DNA of 64,000 bases, from positions 155,295-219,294 of the forward strand of contig CAMLMV010000006.1 in the NCBI GenBank assembly GCA_946481275.1, given 5' to 3'. Position 1 is the stretch's first letter. Each line of letters begins with the position of its first letter. Below are positions 9,244 to 18,536 of the stretch, one piece after another. The DNA is from an uncultured Massilia sp. (GTDB taxonomy: Bacteria; Pseudomonadota; Gammaproteobacteria; Burkholderiales; Burkholderiaceae). The notes under the pieces were generated by a model, which saw only the letters and a program-made list of their open reading frames with translations, was not told the origin of the DNA and did not search any database. The translations under genes were made by a program, and so were the position numbers.

Positions 9244-10347
9244 ATGCCCTTCAATAAAGAACCGCAGCACCAGCACGGCACCATCGCGAAGAGCGCCATC
9301 GTCCTCGTCAACCTCGGCACGCCCGACGCGCCGACGCGGCCCGCAGTGCGCCGCTACCTGAAGCAGTTCCTGTCCGACCCGCGTGTCGTGGAAATCCCGC
9401 GCGCCGTGTGGAACCTGATCCTGCATCTCGCCATCCTGCCGTTCCGCTCGGGGAAGTCGGCGCAGAAGTACGCGACGATCTGGAGCAGGGAAGGTTCGCC
9501 GCTGAAGGTCTACACGGAACGGCAGGCGAACAAGCTCCAGACGCTGCTCGAACAGCGCGGCCACCACGACGTCGAGGTGGCGATGGCGATGCGTTACGGC
9601 TCGCCCGCGCTGCCGGACGTGCTGGATGCACTGAAAGCGCGCGGCGCGGAGCGCATCGTCGTGCTGCCCGCCTACCCGCAATATTCCGGCACGACGACCG
9701 CGTCGATCTGGGACGCCGTGTTCGACCACTACAGGAAGGTCCGCAACATCCCGGAACTGCGCCTCGTGAAGCACTACCACGACCACGAGGGCTATATCGA
9801 TGCGCTGGCGGCGTCGGTGGAGACGTACTGGGAGACGCATGGCCGCGGCGAGAAGCTGGTGATGAGTTTCCACGGCGTGCCCAAGCGCACGCTGCTGCTG
9901 GGCGACCCGTACCACTGCGAATGCCACCGGACGGCGCGCCTGCTGGCGGCGCGCCTGCGCCTGGCGCCGGAGCAGTACATGGTCACGTTCCAGTCGCGCT
10001 TCGGCAAGGCCGAGTGGCTGCAGCCGTACACGGCGCCGACCGTGCAGCAGCTGGCGAAGGACGGCGTCAAGCGGATCGACGTCCTGTGCCCGGGATTTAC
10101 CAGCGACTGCCTGGAGACGCTGGAAGAGATCAACATGGAAGTCCGCCACGACTTCGAATCGAACGGCGGCCAGGATTATCACTACATTCCCTGCCTGAAC
10201 GACAATCCGGCCTGGATCGTCGGGATGGCCGAGATCGCCGAGCAGCACCTGATCGGCTGGCCGACGATGCTCACGCCCGCGCAACGCGAGGCGCAGCGCC
10301 GCGACGCAGAAGTCGCGCGCGAGCACGCAGTGAAACTAGGGGCATAA
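9244..10347 (+). CDS. hemH: Ferrochelatase
   Basis: HemH inserts ferrous iron into protoporphyrin IX, the last step of protoheme synthesis. The 367-residue protein starts at the ATG at 9244, shown by MPFNKEPQHQ leading into AIVLVNLGTPDAPT, the conserved N-terminal strand. YPQYSGTTTASIWD and the catalytic-His segment SFHGVPKRT are intact, as are CPGFTSDCLETLEEI and the C-terminal CLND region. It begins 8 bases after recN, so transcription may run on from the nadK promoter. No membrane anchor is seen, as expected for the soluble or peripheral bacterial enzyme. Confidence 0.96.
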   Translation: MPFNKEPQHQHGTIAKSAIVLVNLGTPDAPTRPAVRRYLKQFLSDPRVVEIPRAVWNLILHLAILPFRSGKSAQKYATIWSREGSPLKVYTERQANKLQTLLEQRGHHDVEVAMAMRYGSPALPDVLDALKARGAERIVVLPAYPQYSGTTTASIWDAVFDHYRKVRNIPELRLVKHYHDHEGYIDALAASVETYWETHGRGEKLVMSFHGVPKRTLLLGDPYHCECHRTARLLAARLRLAPEQYMVTFQSRFGKAEWLQPYTAPTVQQLAKDGVKRIDVLCPGFTSDCLETLEEINMEVRHDFESNGGQDYHYIPCLNDNPAWIVGMAEIAEQHLIGWPTMLTPAQREAQRRDAEVAREHAVKLGA

Positions 10348-10371
10348 GCGCCGTCGCCCGCCGGCGAAATG

Positions 10372-10479
10372 CTAGAATGCCACGTTTTGCGGCGCCGACC
10401 CCAGCTCCGCCAGGCAGATTGCGGCCAGTGCGAGCAGGGTGTAGATGAGCACGGCGCCGCTGATCAGATGCAGTTTCAT
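10372..10479 (-). CDS. Putative 35-residue single-pass membrane protein
   Basis: A minus-strand frame of 35 codons from ATG at 10479 to TAG at 10372 encodes MKLHLISGAVLIYTLLALAA followed by a short polar tail ending QNVAF. It is one hydrophobic helix of about 20 residues with a positive N-terminus, as in small membrane proteins. GGGAACG lies 5-11 bases upstream, and a TACTAT -10-like hexamer (minus strand, 10518-10523) lies about 40 bases before the start. No homologue is recognised. It occupies the gap between hemH and grpE. Chance is possible at this length, but start, hydrophobicity and upstream signals agree. Confidence 0.5.
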   Translation of the reverse strand: MKLHLISGAVLIYTLLALAAICLAELGSAPQNVAF

Positions 10480-10708
10480 GTTCGTTCCCATCGGGTCGGG
10501 TGGATGTCTTGACGACACGATAGTAGAACGGCTGGCTGTCGATGGTGACTACGAGCAAGTAAATCTTGTAACAAAAGAATACGCACGTCTGCATATTAAT
10601 TCTGCAATTCCCCTTGAAAATGTAGGCGAATGCCCAATATGGGGCGCTGTGTGACTGCAACAGTCGTCCAACCAATCAGCCAAGTCCTTGATTTCAGGAG
10701 TTTTTTCG
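10480..10708. promoter_or_regulatory. Intergenic region between the small membrane ORF and grpE, with sigma-32-like promoter
   Basis: The heat-shock promoter elements CTTGAAA (10614-10620) and CCCAATAT (10633-10640) are separated by 12 bases and match the sigma-32 consensus CTTGAAA-N11..14-CCCCATNT on the plus strand. Transcription should start near 10647, about 60 bases before grpE. No CIRCE element (TTAGCACTC-N9-GAGTGCTAA) is visible. The rest, 10480-10610, is more AT-rich and probably holds the minus-strand promoter of the small membrane ORF. Confidence 0.85.
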
Positions 10709-11260
10709 ATGCAAGACCAAGAAAACCAAGAGGTGAGCAATCAGCCGGAAGCCGCCGATGCGGCTGCAGCCGCGGCAGCGCAGGCCGCACCGGCCAACGA
10801 GCCCGGCCTCGAAGAACAGCTGAGCGCCACCGAAGCCAAGCTGGCCGAGATGCACGATGCCTTCATGCGTGCCAAGGCCGAGGCGGACAACATCCGCCGC
10901 CGTGCCCAGGAAGATGTGAGCAAAGCCCACAAGTTCGCCATCGAAAGCTTCGCCGAGGCCATGGTGCCCGTGCGCGACAGCCTCGAGATGGCGCTGAAAG
11001 TCGAAGCGCCGACGGTCGAATCGATCAAGGAAGGCGTCGAGATGACCCTGAAGCAGCTCACCGCCGCGTTCGAAAAGAACCGCCTGGTCGAAGTGATGCC
11101 GCAGCCGGGCGACAAGCTCGACCCGAACAAGCACCAGGCCGTGGCCGTGGTGCCGTCCGACCAGGAAGCGAACACCGTGGTGGCCGTGCTGCAAAAGGGG
11201 TACATGATCGCCGACCGCCTGCTGCGTCCGGCCATCGTGACCGCCGCCGCACCGAAATAA
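10709..11260 (+). CDS. grpE: Nucleotide exchange factor GrpE
   Basis: GrpE is the nucleotide exchange factor of the DnaK chaperone. The 183-residue protein starts at the ATG at 10709 after CAGGAG. An acidic, Ala-rich N-terminal tail is followed by a long helix beginning near [18 protein letters not shown], with the conserved [15 protein letters not shown], and the C-terminal beta domain with [13 protein letters not shown] and [19 protein letters not shown]. It is expressed from the sigma-32-like promoter upstream; dnaK follows 92 bases later with its own heat-shock promoter. Confidence 0.96.
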   Translation: MQDQENQEVSNQPEAADAAAAAAAQAAPANEPGLEEQLSATEAKLAEMHDAFMRAKAEADNIRRRAQEDVSKAHKFAIESFAEAMVPVRDSLEMALKVEAPTVESIKEGVEMTLKQLTAAFEKNRLVEVMPQPGDKLDPNKHQAVAVVPSDQEANTVVAVLQKGYMIADRLLRPAIVTAAAPK

Positions 11261-11284
11261 TGTTGCTTCGAAGCTGAATAAGCT

Positions 11285-11312
11285 CTTGAAACTAAGCGAC
11301 ATTTCCCAATAT
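11285..11312 (+). promoter_or_regulatory. Sigma-32-like heat-shock promoter of dnaK
   Basis: CTTGAAA (11285-11291) and CCCAATAT (11305-11312) with a 13-base spacer repeat the architecture found before grpE. It lies about 40 bases before dnaK. The two -10 elements are identical, which supports both assignments. Confidence 0.85.
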
Positions 11313-11352
11313 TCGACACATCTGAAAACTTAGTACTAAAAAGGAAAATATT

Positions 11353-13293
11353 ATGGGCAGAATCATCGGTATCGACCTGGGCACCACCAACTCCTGCGTG
11401 GCGATCATGGAAAATGGTCAGCCCAAGGTCATCGAAAACGCGGAAGGCGCCCGTACTACGCCTTCGATCATCGCTTATCAGGAAGATGGCGAGATCCTGG
11501 TCGGCGCGCCGGCGAAACGCCAGGCCGTCACCAACCCGAAGAACACCCTGTTCGCGGTCAAGCGCCTGATCGGCCGTAAATTCGACGAGAAAGAAGTCCA
11601 GAAGGACATCAGCCTGATGCCGTACGCGATCACCAAGGCCGACAATGGCGATGCGTGGGTCGGCGTGCGCGACAAGAAGCTGGCACCGCCGCAGATCTCG
11701 GCCGAAGTGCTGCGCAAGATGAAGAAGACCGCCGAAGACTACCTCGGCGAAGAAGTGACGGAAGCCGTCATCACCGTGCCGGCATACTTCAACGACTCGC
11801 AGCGCCAGGCGACCAAGGACGCCGGCCGCATCGCCGGCCTGGACGTCAAGCGCATCATCAACGAGCCGACCGCGGCCGCGCTGGCCTTCGGCCTGGACAA
11901 GCACGGCAAGGGCGACCGCAAGATCGCGGTGTTCGACCTGGGCGGCGGCACGTTCGACATCTCGATCATCGAGATCGCCGACGTGGACGGCGAGAAGCAG
12001 TTCGAAGTGCTGTCGACCAACGGCGACACCTTCCTGGGCGGCGAAGACTTCGACCAGCGCGTGATCGACTACATCATCGACGAATTCAAGAAGATCAACG
12101 GCCTCGACCTGTCGAAGGACCCGATCGCCCTGCAGCGCATCAAGGCATCGGCCGAGCGCGCGAAGATCGAACTGTCGTCGTCGCAGCAGACCGAAATCAA
12201 CGAGCCGTACATCGCCATGGCGAACGGCGCGCCGGTCCACCTGAACCTGAAGATGACCCGCGCCAAGCTGGAATCCCTGGTGGAAGAGCTGATCTCCGCC
12301 ACCATCGAGCCTTGCCGCACCGCGATCAAGGACGCCGGCGTGAAAGTGTCCGACATCGACGACATCATCCTGGTCGGCGGCATGACCCGTATGCCGAAGG
12401 TGCAGGAAAAAGTTAAAGAGTTCTTCGGCAAGGATCCGCGCAAGGACGTGAACCCGGACGAGGCCGTCGCAGTCGGCGCCGCCATCCAGGGTTCGGTTCT
12501 GTCGGGCGAACGCAAGGACCTGCTGCTGCTGGACGTGACCCCGCTGTCGCTGGGTATCGAAACCCTGGGCGGCGTGATGACCAAGATGATCCAGAAGAAC
12601 ACCACGATCCCGACCAAGTTCTCGCAGGTGTTCTCGACCGCCGACGACAACCAGCCGGCCGTGACCATCAAGGTCTACCAGGGCGAACGCGAAATCGCCG
12701 CCGGCAACAAGGCGCTGGGCGAGTTCAACCTGGAAGGCATCCCGCCGGCACCGCGCGGCACACCGCAGATCGAAGTGACCTTCGACATCGACGCCAACGG
12801 CATCCTGCACGTGGGCGCGAAGGACAAGGCCACCGGTAAAGAGAACAAGATCACCATCAAGGCCAACTCGGGTCTGTCGGAAGACGAGATCCAGAAGATG
12901 GTGAAGGACGCCGAGCTGAACGCGGAAGAAGACAAGAAGGTCAAGGAACTGGCCGAGTCGCGCAACCAGGCCGACGCGCTGGTGCACTCGACCCGCAAGT
13001 CCCTGACCGAGTACGGCGACAAGCTGGACGCCGGCGAGAAGGAAAAGATCGAAGCCGCGATCACCGACCTGGAAGGTTCGATCAAGTCGGGCGACAAGGC
13101 CGAGATCGACGCCAAGGTGGCTGCGCTGTCGACCGCCGCCCAGAAGCTGGGCGAGAAGATGTACGCCGACATGCAGGCCCAGCAGGGCGCCGCGGGCGCA
13201 CAGGCTGGCGGCCAGCAGCCGGGTGCGGAGTCGGCCAAGCAGGAAGACGACGTCGTCGACGCCGACTTCAAGGAAGTCAAGGACGCCAAGTAA
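11353..13293 (+). CDS. dnaK: Molecular chaperone DnaK (Hsp70)
   Basis: DnaK is the ATP-dependent Hsp70 chaperone that refolds and holds nascent and stress-denatured proteins. The 646-residue length is normal. The N-terminal [13 protein letters not shown] phosphate loop, [32 protein letters not shown] and [11 protein letters not shown] signatures are all present. The linker [14 protein letters not shown] marks the start of the substrate-binding domain, and the C-terminus ends in an acidic lid tail after a Gln/Gly/Ala-rich stretch ([14 protein letters not shown]). The start has GGAAAATATT upstream. It is flanked by grpE and dnaJ, with a double hairpin after it. Confidence 0.98.
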   Translation: MGRIIGIDLGTTNSCVAIMENGQPKVIENAEGARTTPSIIAYQEDGEILVGAPAKRQAVTNPKNTLFAVKRLIGRKFDEKEVQKDISLMPYAITKADNGDAWVGVRDKKLAPPQISAEVLRKMKKTAEDYLGEEVTEAVITVPAYFNDSQRQATKDAGRIAGLDVKRIINEPTAAALAFGLDKHGKGDRKIAVFDLGGGTFDISIIEIADVDGEKQFEVLSTNGDTFLGGEDFDQRVIDYIIDEFKKINGLDLSKDPIALQRIKASAERAKIELSSSQQTEINEPYIAMANGAPVHLNLKMTRAKLESLVEELISATIEPCRTAIKDAGVKVSDIDDIILVGGMTRMPKVQEKVKEFFGKDPRKDVNPDEAVAVGAAIQGSVLSGERKDLLLLDVTPLSLGIETLGGVMTKMIQKNTTIPTKFSQVFSTADDNQPAVTIKVYQGEREIAAGNKALGEFNLEGIPPAPRGTPQIEVTFDIDANGILHVGAKDKATGKENKITIKANSGLSEDEIQKMVKDAELNAEEDKKVKELAESRNQADALVHSTRKSLTEYGDKLDAGEKEKIEAAITDLEGSIKSGDKAEIDAKVAALSTAAQKLGEKMYADMQAQQGAAGAQAGGQQPGAESAKQEDDVVDADFKEVKDAK

Positions 13294-13302
13294 TGACGTC
13301 CG

Positions 13303-13381
13303 GACGGGGCGGGCTTGACGGTCCGCCCCGTCGCCGCAACCCCGAGCCGATGCGACCTCATGGTGCCCGGCTCGTTTTTTT
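13303..13381 (+). terminator. Tandem hairpins after dnaK
   Basis: The first hairpin has a 10-bp stem, GACGGGGCGG (13303-13312) with CCGCCCCGTC (13323-13332), but no T-run. The second pairs CGAGCCG (13343-13349) with CGGCTCG (13368-13374) and is followed by seven T residues. The first may stabilise the dnaK message 3' end or partly attenuate; the second is a true terminator. A third small hairpin (CGGCCGT / ACGGCCG, 13412-13432) and a TATACT hexamer (13460-13465) precede dnaJ, which therefore probably has its own promoter. Confidence 0.75.
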
Positions 13382-13548
13382 GTGGTGTGTCCAACATCAT
13401 CGGGCCCGCTCCGGCCGTTGTTTTTACGGCCGAGTCGCGCAAGCCCGACATGCTCACTGTATACTCGTATCCTTTTGGGCTGTGCGATCGCAGGTGTCAG
13501 CCTGGTCCGCCACAGTTCTTTTGTAGATAGACAGCAAGGTGCCGACAA

Positions 13549-14670
13549 ATGGCAAAGCGTGATTTTTACGAGATCCTCGGCGTCGCGAAGACTGCTTCGG
13601 AAGACGAGATCAAGAAGGCCTATCGCAAGCTTGCGATGAAGTACCATCCCGACCGCAATCCCGACAACAAGGAAGCGGAAGAGAAGTTCAAGGAGGTCAA
13701 GGAAGCCTACGAGATGCTGACCAATCCGGAAAAGCGCGAGGCTTATGACCGCTACGGTCACGCTGGCGTCGATCCGAACGGCGGCATGGGCGGCGGCTTC
13801 GGTGCCGGCGGCTTCGGCGATGCGTTCGGCGACATCTTCGGCGACATCTTCGGCGGCGGCCGCGGCCGCAGCTCGGGCCCGCAGGTGTACCGCGGCGCCG
13901 ACCTGCGCTACAACCTGGAAATTACGCTGGAACAGGCAGCGGCCGGCTTCGACACGACGATCCGCGTGCCGAGCTGGGACAAGTGCGACACCTGCCACGG
14001 CAGCGGCGCCAAGCCGGGCACGTCGCCCGTCACCTGCACGACCTGCCACGGCCACGGCCAGGTGCGCATGCAGCAGGGCTTCTTCTCGATCCAGCAGACC
14101 TGCCCGAAGTGCCACGGCAGCGGCAAGATCATCCCGGAACCGTGCGCATCGTGCGGCGGCGCCGGACGCATCAAGCGCAACAAGACGCTGGAAGTCAAGA
14201 TCCCGGCGGGTATCGACAGCGGCATGCGCATCCGCTCGACCGGCAACGGCGAGCCGGGCACGAACGGCGGGCCGCCGGGCGACCTGTACGTCGAGATCCA
14301 CATCAAGCCGCACACCGTGTTCCAGCGCGAAGGCGACGACCTGCATTGCGAAATGCCGATCTCGTTCAGCAAGGCTGCACTGGGCGGCGAGATCGAGGTG
14401 CCGACGCTTGGCGGCAAGGTCTCGTTCACGATCCCCGAAGGCACCCAGACCGGCAAGACCTTCCGCCTCAAGGGCAAGGGCATCAAGGGCGTGCGCTCGG
14501 GTTACTCCGGTGACCTGTTCTGCCACGTCGTGGTCGAAACGCCCGTCAAGCTCACCGACAAGCAGAAGGACCTGCTGCGTGAATTCGACCGCCTGACGAA
14601 CGAAGGCGGCTCCAAGCACAGCCCGCAGAGCAAGGGCTGGATGGACAAGGTGAAGGACTTCTTCGAGTAA
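13549..14670 (+). CDS. dnaJ: Co-chaperone DnaJ (Hsp40)
   Basis: DnaJ delivers substrates to DnaK and stimulates its ATPase. The 373-residue protein is a full type I Hsp40: J domain with HPD at residues 33-35, Gly/Phe-rich linker ([26 protein letters not shown] region), and a zinc-finger domain with four CxxCxGxG repeats ([32 protein letters not shown]). The C-terminal client-binding domains end in WMDKVKDFF. It follows dnaK after a terminator and a 250-base gap, so it may be regulated separately. Confidence 0.98.
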   Translation: MAKRDFYEILGVAKTASEDEIKKAYRKLAMKYHPDRNPDNKEAEEKFKEVKEAYEMLTNPEKREAYDRYGHAGVDPNGGMGGGFGAGGFGDAFGDIFGDIFGGGRGRSSGPQVYRGADLRYNLEITLEQAAAGFDTTIRVPSWDKCDTCHGSGAKPGTSPVTCTTCHGHGQVRMQQGFFSIQQTCPKCHGSGKIIPEPCASCGGAGRIKRNKTLEVKIPAGIDSGMRIRSTGNGEPGTNGGPPGDLYVEIHIKPHTVFQREGDDLHCEMPISFSKAALGGEIEVPTLGGKVSFTIPEGTQTGKTFRLKGKGIKGVRSGYSGDLFCHVVVETPVKLTDKQKDLLREFDRLTNEGGSKHSPQSKGWMDKVKDFFE

Positions 14671-14682
14671 GATAGCGGATGG

Positions 14683-14716
14683 ACCGCCGGGCGCGCGAGC
14701 CCCGGCGGTTTTTTTT
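14683..14716 (+). terminator. Intrinsic terminator of dnaJ
   Basis: A 9-bp stem (ACCGCCGGG at 14683-14691 with CCCGGCGGT at 14701-14709) is followed by a run of T residues, 12 bases after the dnaJ stop. Confidence 0.9.
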
Positions 14717-14763
14717 GACCAGAATGTGGTCGATTAAACAAGTTTTGTAGCAAGGTAAACGCC

Positions 14764-15426
14764 ATGGCAAAGACCCCCACCGGCCTCACCGCCGCCGACC
14801 TCTTCGAACGCAACCGCCAATGGGCGGCGTCGATGATCCAGGAGGATCCCGATTTCTTCAAGGACCTGGCCTCCCAACAATCCCCGGAATACCTGTGGAT
14901 CGGCTGCTCCGACAGCCGCGTGCCCGCGAATGAACTCGTCGGCATGGCGCCGGGCGAACTATTCGTCCACCGCAACATCGCCAACGTCGTCTCCCACTCC
15001 GACCTGAACTGCCTGACGGTGCTGCAGTTCGCCATCGACGTGCTGAAGGTCAAGCACATCATCCTGTGCGGCCACTACGGCTGCTCGGGCGTGGGCGCGG
15101 CGCTGAACAATACCCGCGTCGGCCTGGCCGACAACTGGCTCGGCCACGTGCGCGACGTGCGCGACAAGCACGGCAAATACCTGGGCAATGTCGCCGGTAC
15201 GGCCGCTACCAACCGCCTCGTGGAGCTGAACGTGGCCGAACAGGTCATCAACATCGCCCAGACCACGGTCGTGCGCGACGCCTGGGAACGGGGCCAGGAC
15301 ATCACCATCCACAGCTGGGTCTACGGCGTGCACGACGGCCTGCTGCGCGACCTCGGCTGCACCGTCCGCAGCTACGACGAGATCCAGCCGAAGCTGGACA
15401 AGATCCTGCAGGGCTACCTCAAGTGA
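14764..15426 (+). CDS. can: Beta-class carbonic anhydrase
   Basis: The enzyme interconverts carbon dioxide and bicarbonate in the cytoplasm, supplying bicarbonate for carboxylations. The 220-residue length is that of E. coli Can. The zinc ligands and catalytic dyad are visible: Cys48, Asp50 and Arg52 in WIGCSDSRVPANE, then His104 and Cys107 in LCGHYGCSGV. HRNIANVV and SWVYGVHDGLL are also typical. GCAAGGTAAACGCC precedes the ATG. The stop TGA shares its last base with the ATG of the next gene, so the two are translationally coupled. Confidence 0.97.
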   Translation: MAKTPTGLTAADLFERNRQWAASMIQEDPDFFKDLASQQSPEYLWIGCSDSRVPANELVGMAPGELFVHRNIANVVSHSDLNCLTVLQFAIDVLKVKHIILCGHYGCSGVGAALNNTRVGLADNWLGHVRDVRDKHGKYLGNVAGTAATNRLVELNVAEQVINIAQTTVVRDAWERGQDITIHSWVYGVHDGLLRDLGCTVRSYDEIQPKLDKILQGYLK

Positions 15427-15791
15427 TGCAGCCCGGCGGCGAGCTCGACCAACTGCGCGCCATCGTGCGCCAGTTCGTCGAGGAGCGTGACTGGGACCAG
15501 TTCCACACGCCGAAAAACCTCGCGTCCGCGCTGACGGTGGAAGCGGCCGAACTGCTGGAGCACTTCCAGTGGCTGCAGCACGGCCGTGCCGACGAACTCG
15601 GCGCGGACAAGCTCGTCGAGGTGCGTCACGAGATGGCCGACGTGCTCGTCTATCTCGTGCGCCTGGCCGACAAGCTCGACGTCGACCTGCTCGCCGCCGT
15701 GCAGGAAAAGATGGTGCTCAATCGCGCCAAGTACCCGGCCGACCAGGTGCGGGGCGACGCGCGCAAGTATTACGAATACAAGCCCAGGTAA
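15426..15791 (+). CDS. MazG-like nucleotide pyrophosphohydrolase
   Basis: A 121-residue, single-domain MazG/dCTPase-type pyrophosphohydrolase that would hydrolyse non-canonical or excess nucleoside triphosphates to monophosphates. The metal-binding pattern EAAELLEHFQW and, further on, EVRHEMADVLVYL matches the EExxE...ExxD architecture of the superfamily. RDWDQFHTPKNLASAL is the usual N-terminal signature of this subgroup (RS21-C6-like). It shares one base with can upstream, and its last 22 bases overlap the 3' end of the convergent gene at 15770-16093. Confidence 0.88.
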   Translation: MQPGGELDQLRAIVRQFVEERDWDQFHTPKNLASALTVEAAELLEHFQWLQHGRADELGADKLVEVRHEMADVLVYLVRLADKLDVDLLAAVQEKMVLNRAKYPADQVRGDARKYYEYKPR

Positions 15792-16093
15792 TACGCCAGC
15801 AAACCGTCGGCATCGTCGATCCCGAGAATATCCATCAATTGGCTGAGCCCCGCACCGACGCGTTCGCGCGTCTCCGCGGACTCGTTCCGGACATCCTCCA
15901 ACGCGGGCTGGAACTGTTTCAGCACCCAGAACTTCGTCGGGTGCGCCGCGACCCCGGCGAGCAGCCGGTCCGCCACGCGCGCGAGGATATCGTCCAGTCC
16001 GGGGCCGTCGCGGAACGTCCGCAGCGCGTCCAGCGTGCGCGGCACGACGAACAGCGGCGCGTCGCGCACCCGATGAAACGGGTCCTCGGCCAT
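15770..16093 (-). CDS. Hypothetical protein coupled to gabD
   Basis: A 107-residue protein that I do not recognise. It contains a helical pattern with FHRVRDAPLFVVPRTLDALR near the start, then HPTKFWVLKQFQPALEDV, and ends in LGIDDADGLLAYYLGLYS. There is no signal peptide. Its ATG (16091-16093) overlaps the gabD stop as TGATG, and the gabD tail supplies GGGAGG, so translation is probably coupled; an in-frame GTG at 16096 is an alternative start. The 3' end overlaps the convergent MazG gene by 22 bases. Confidence 0.65.
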   Translation of the reverse strand: MAEDPFHRVRDAPLFVVPRTLDALRTFRDGPGLDDILARVADRLLAGVAAHPTKFWVLKQFQPALEDVRNESAETRERVGAGLSQLMDILGIDDADGLLAYYLGLYS

Positions 16094-17547
16094 CACCTCC
16101 CGCCCAGGCAGATGTACTTGATGACGAGATAGTCATCCATGCCATACTTCGACCCTTCGCGCCCCAGGCCGGATTGCTTGACCCCGCCAAACGGTGCGAC
16201 TTCATTGGAGATCAGGCCCGTGTTCACGCCCACCATGCCCGACTCGATCTGCTCGGTCACGCGCCACACGCGGCTGACGTCGCGCGCGTAAAAGTACGAC
16301 GCGAGCCCGTATTCCGTCGCGTTGGCGAGCGCGATCGCCTCGTCCTCGGTTTTAAAACGGAACAGCGGCGCCACGGGACCGAACGTTTCCTCGTCCGAGA
16401 TCAGCATGTGCGGCGTGACGTCGGCCAGCACGGTCGGCTCGAAGAAGGTGTGGCCCAGCGGGTGGCGCTTGCCGCCCAGCAGCAGGCGGGCGCCCTTGCC
16501 GAGCGCATCGGCGATGTGGTGTTCGACCTTCTCGACGGCCTTTTCTTCGATCAACGGCCCCTGGTTCACGCCCGGCTCCATGCCGTTGCCGACCTTCAGC
16601 TTCGCGACGGCGGCCGTCAGTTTTTCCGCGAACGCCTCGTAGACGCCATCCTGCACGTAGATGCGGTTGGCGCACACGCAGGTCTGCCCCATGTTGCGGT
16701 ATTTCGAGGCCATGGCGCCTTCGACGGCCGCATCGAGGTCGGCATCGTCGAATACGATGAACGAGGCGTTGCCGCCCAGTTCCAGCGACAATTTTTTCAC
16801 CGTGGGCGCGCATTGCTCCATCAGCAGGCGCCCCACCGGCGTGGAGCCCGTGAAACTGAGCTTGCGCACGATGGGGTTCGTGCACATCTCCGCGCCGATC
16901 GTCCGGGAATCGCCGATCACGATGGAAAACACGCCTTTCGGCACGCCGGCGCGCTCCGCCAGCACGGCCAGCGCGAGGGCGGAATAGGGCGTCAGCTCGG
17001 CCGGTTTGAGCACGATGGGACAGCCGGCCGCGAGCGCCGGCGCGACTTTGCGGGTGATCATCGCGGCCGGGAAATTCCACGGCGTGATCGCCGCGCACAC
17101 GCCGATCGGTTCCTTCGTGACGACGATGCGGCGGTCGTGCGCGGGCGATTCCAGCACGTCGCCCTCGATGCGCTTGGCCTGCTCGCCGAACCATTCGAGG
17201 AACGACGCGGCGTACGCGATCTCTCCCTTCGATTCGGCCAGCGGCTTGCCCTGTTCCGCCGTCATGATGGCGGCCAGGTCGTCCGCGTTGTCCAGCATCA
17301 GGTCGTTCCACTTGCGCAGGATGAGGGCGCGTTCGCGCGCCGTCTTCCTGCGCCAGGCGGGCCAGGCGGCCTGTGCCGCATCGATGGCGCGCCGGGTTTC
17401 CTGTGCGCTCATGTGCGGCACGGTGCCGAGCGTTTCTCCGGTGGCGGGGTTGGTCACGGCGACGGTCTTGCCGTCGTCGGCATCGCACCAGGCGCCGTCG
17501 ATATATGCCTGCTGGCGCAGCAGGGCAGGATCTTTGAGGTTCAGCAT
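16093..17547 (-). CDS. gabD: NADP-dependent succinate-semialdehyde dehydrogenase
   Basis: GabD oxidises succinate semialdehyde to succinate, the last step of GABA and putrescine breakdown. The ATG at 17547 gives 484 residues, the usual length; a longer frame to 17652 adds a leader without homology. ALDH landmarks: TPWNFPAAMITRK, GSTPVGRLLMEQC, catalytic Glu in LELGGNASFIVFDD and catalytic Cys in MGQTCVCANR. The C-terminal ANATEYGLASYFYARD and PFGGVKQSGLGREGSKYG segments fit GabD. It is divergent from puuD, consistent with one polyamine pathway. Confidence 0.94.
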   Translation of the reverse strand: MLNLKDPALLRQQAYIDGAWCDADDGKTVAVTNPATGETLGTVPHMSAQETRRAIDAAQAAWPAWRRKTARERALILRKWNDLMLDNADDLAAIMTAEQGKPLAESKGEIAYAASFLEWFGEQAKRIEGDVLESPAHDRRIVVTKEPIGVCAAITPWNFPAAMITRKVAPALAAGCPIVLKPAELTPYSALALAVLAERAGVPKGVFSIVIGDSRTIGAEMCTNPIVRKLSFTGSTPVGRLLMEQCAPTVKKLSLELGGNASFIVFDDADLDAAVEGAMASKYRNMGQTCVCANRIYVQDGVYEAFAEKLTAAVAKLKVGNGMEPGVNQGPLIEEKAVEKVEHHIADALGKGARLLLGGKRHPLGHTFFEPTVLADVTPHMLISDEETFGPVAPLFRFKTEDEAIALANATEYGLASYFYARDVSRVWRVTEQIESGMVGVNTGLISNEVAPFGGVKQSGLGREGSKYGMDDYLVIKYICLGGR

Positions 17548-17777
17548 GGGAAAAACGATAGCACGATGCCGCGAATCGGGTCGTTTGTGTTGGCATCGTT
17601 CTTCAGTTGACGTTAAGCTTTTGCTACGGGTTACAACAGCGAACCCGCTCAACTAGCAGATCCCAGGAAGCGTTTGCATTGGGAATGCGGTTTCCTTGAT
17701 CTGAAACAACGGCCACTCGCATTCGGACCACTTTGTACGTATGATGGTTCCTGTGCGCTCACTACAAGGTAGAGACC
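17548..17777. promoter_or_regulatory. Divergent gabD-puuD intergenic region
   Basis: These 230 bases must hold promoters for both gabD (minus) and puuD (plus). A small dyad GCATT-GGG-AATGC lies at 17676-17688, and AAGGTAGAGACC before puuD gives its ribosome site. I cannot assign the -10/-35 pairs with confidence, and I see no small gene. Confidence 0.5.
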
Positions 17778-18536
17778 ATGCGCCCGATCGTTTTCGTCCC
17801 CGCTTGCACCCGCGATTTCGGTGAACACCCTTACCACGCGGCCCAGCACAAGTATGTCGACGCCGTCGTCCTCGGTGCCGACTGCGCCCCGCTGATCCTG
17901 CCGTCGCTGGGGGAGGCGCTCGACCTGGAAACGATGCTCGCGCTGTGCGACGGGATCATGCTGACGGGCTCCGCGTCGAACGTTCATCCCAGCTATTACT
18001 CCGAAGAATTGCTCGACCCGTCGCTGCCGCAGGACCCGGCACGCGACCAGACCACGTTGCCGCTGATCCGCGCGGCCGTGAAACGCGGCATCCCGATCAT
18101 CGCGATCTGTCGCGGTTTCCAGGAAATGAACGTGGCGCTGGGCGGCAGCCTGCACCAGGCCGTGCAGGCGGTGCCCGGGCACTTCGACCACCGCGAGAAT
18201 CCGGAACTGGGCATGGACGAACAATACGGCGACGCACACAAGGTGCAGCTCGTCGAAGGCGGCATGCTGCATCAGATCATCGGTCTTCCGGAAATCCCCG
18301 TGAATTCCCTCCATGGCCAGGGCGTGAACGAACTGGCGACCGGCCTCGTCGTCGAAGCGACGGCGGAAGATGGGCTCGTGGAAGCGTTCTCGGTGAAAGG
18401 TGCGCCCGGCTTTACCCTGGCCGTGCAATGGCACCCGGAATGGCGCATCGTCCACAATCCTCATTCGATGAAGATGTTCGGTGCATTCGGCGCTGCCTGC
18501 CGCGCGTATCAGACCACCAAACGGAAACCGCTATGA
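17778..18536 (+). CDS. puuD: Gamma-glutamyl-GABA hydrolase
   Basis: PuuD hydrolyses gamma-glutamyl-GABA to glutamate and GABA, the fourth step of the gamma-glutamylated putrescine pathway. The 252-residue protein is a class I glutamine amidotransferase-like hydrolase: MLTGSASNVHPSYY near residue 62, nucleophile Cys111 in AICRGFQEMNVALGG, and the His-Glu of the triad in QWHPEWR near residue 220. Spacing to puuA is 126 bases, enough for a leader or second promoter; a 13-codon mini-frame begins at the puuD stop (ATGA). Confidence 0.94.
   Translation: MRPIVFVPACTRDFGEHPYHAAQHKYVDAVVLGADCAPLILPSLGEALDLETMLALCDGIMLTGSASNVHPSYYSEELLDPSLPQDPARDQTTLPLIRAAVKRGIPIIAICRGFQEMNVALGGSLHQAVQAVPGHFDHRENPELGMDEQYGDAHKVQLVEGGMLHQIIGLPEIPVNSLHGQGVNELATGLVVEATAEDGLVEAFSVKGAPGFTLAVQWHPEWRIVHNPHSMKMFGAFGAACRAYQTTKRKPL

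Noticed and set aside
10741..14619. A minus-strand open frame of nearly 1,300 codons opposite grpE, dnaK and dnaJ
   Set aside because: It is a by-product of GC-rich codon positions in strongly conserved plus-strand genes. It lies across three proven genes, has low-complexity composition and no ribosome site.
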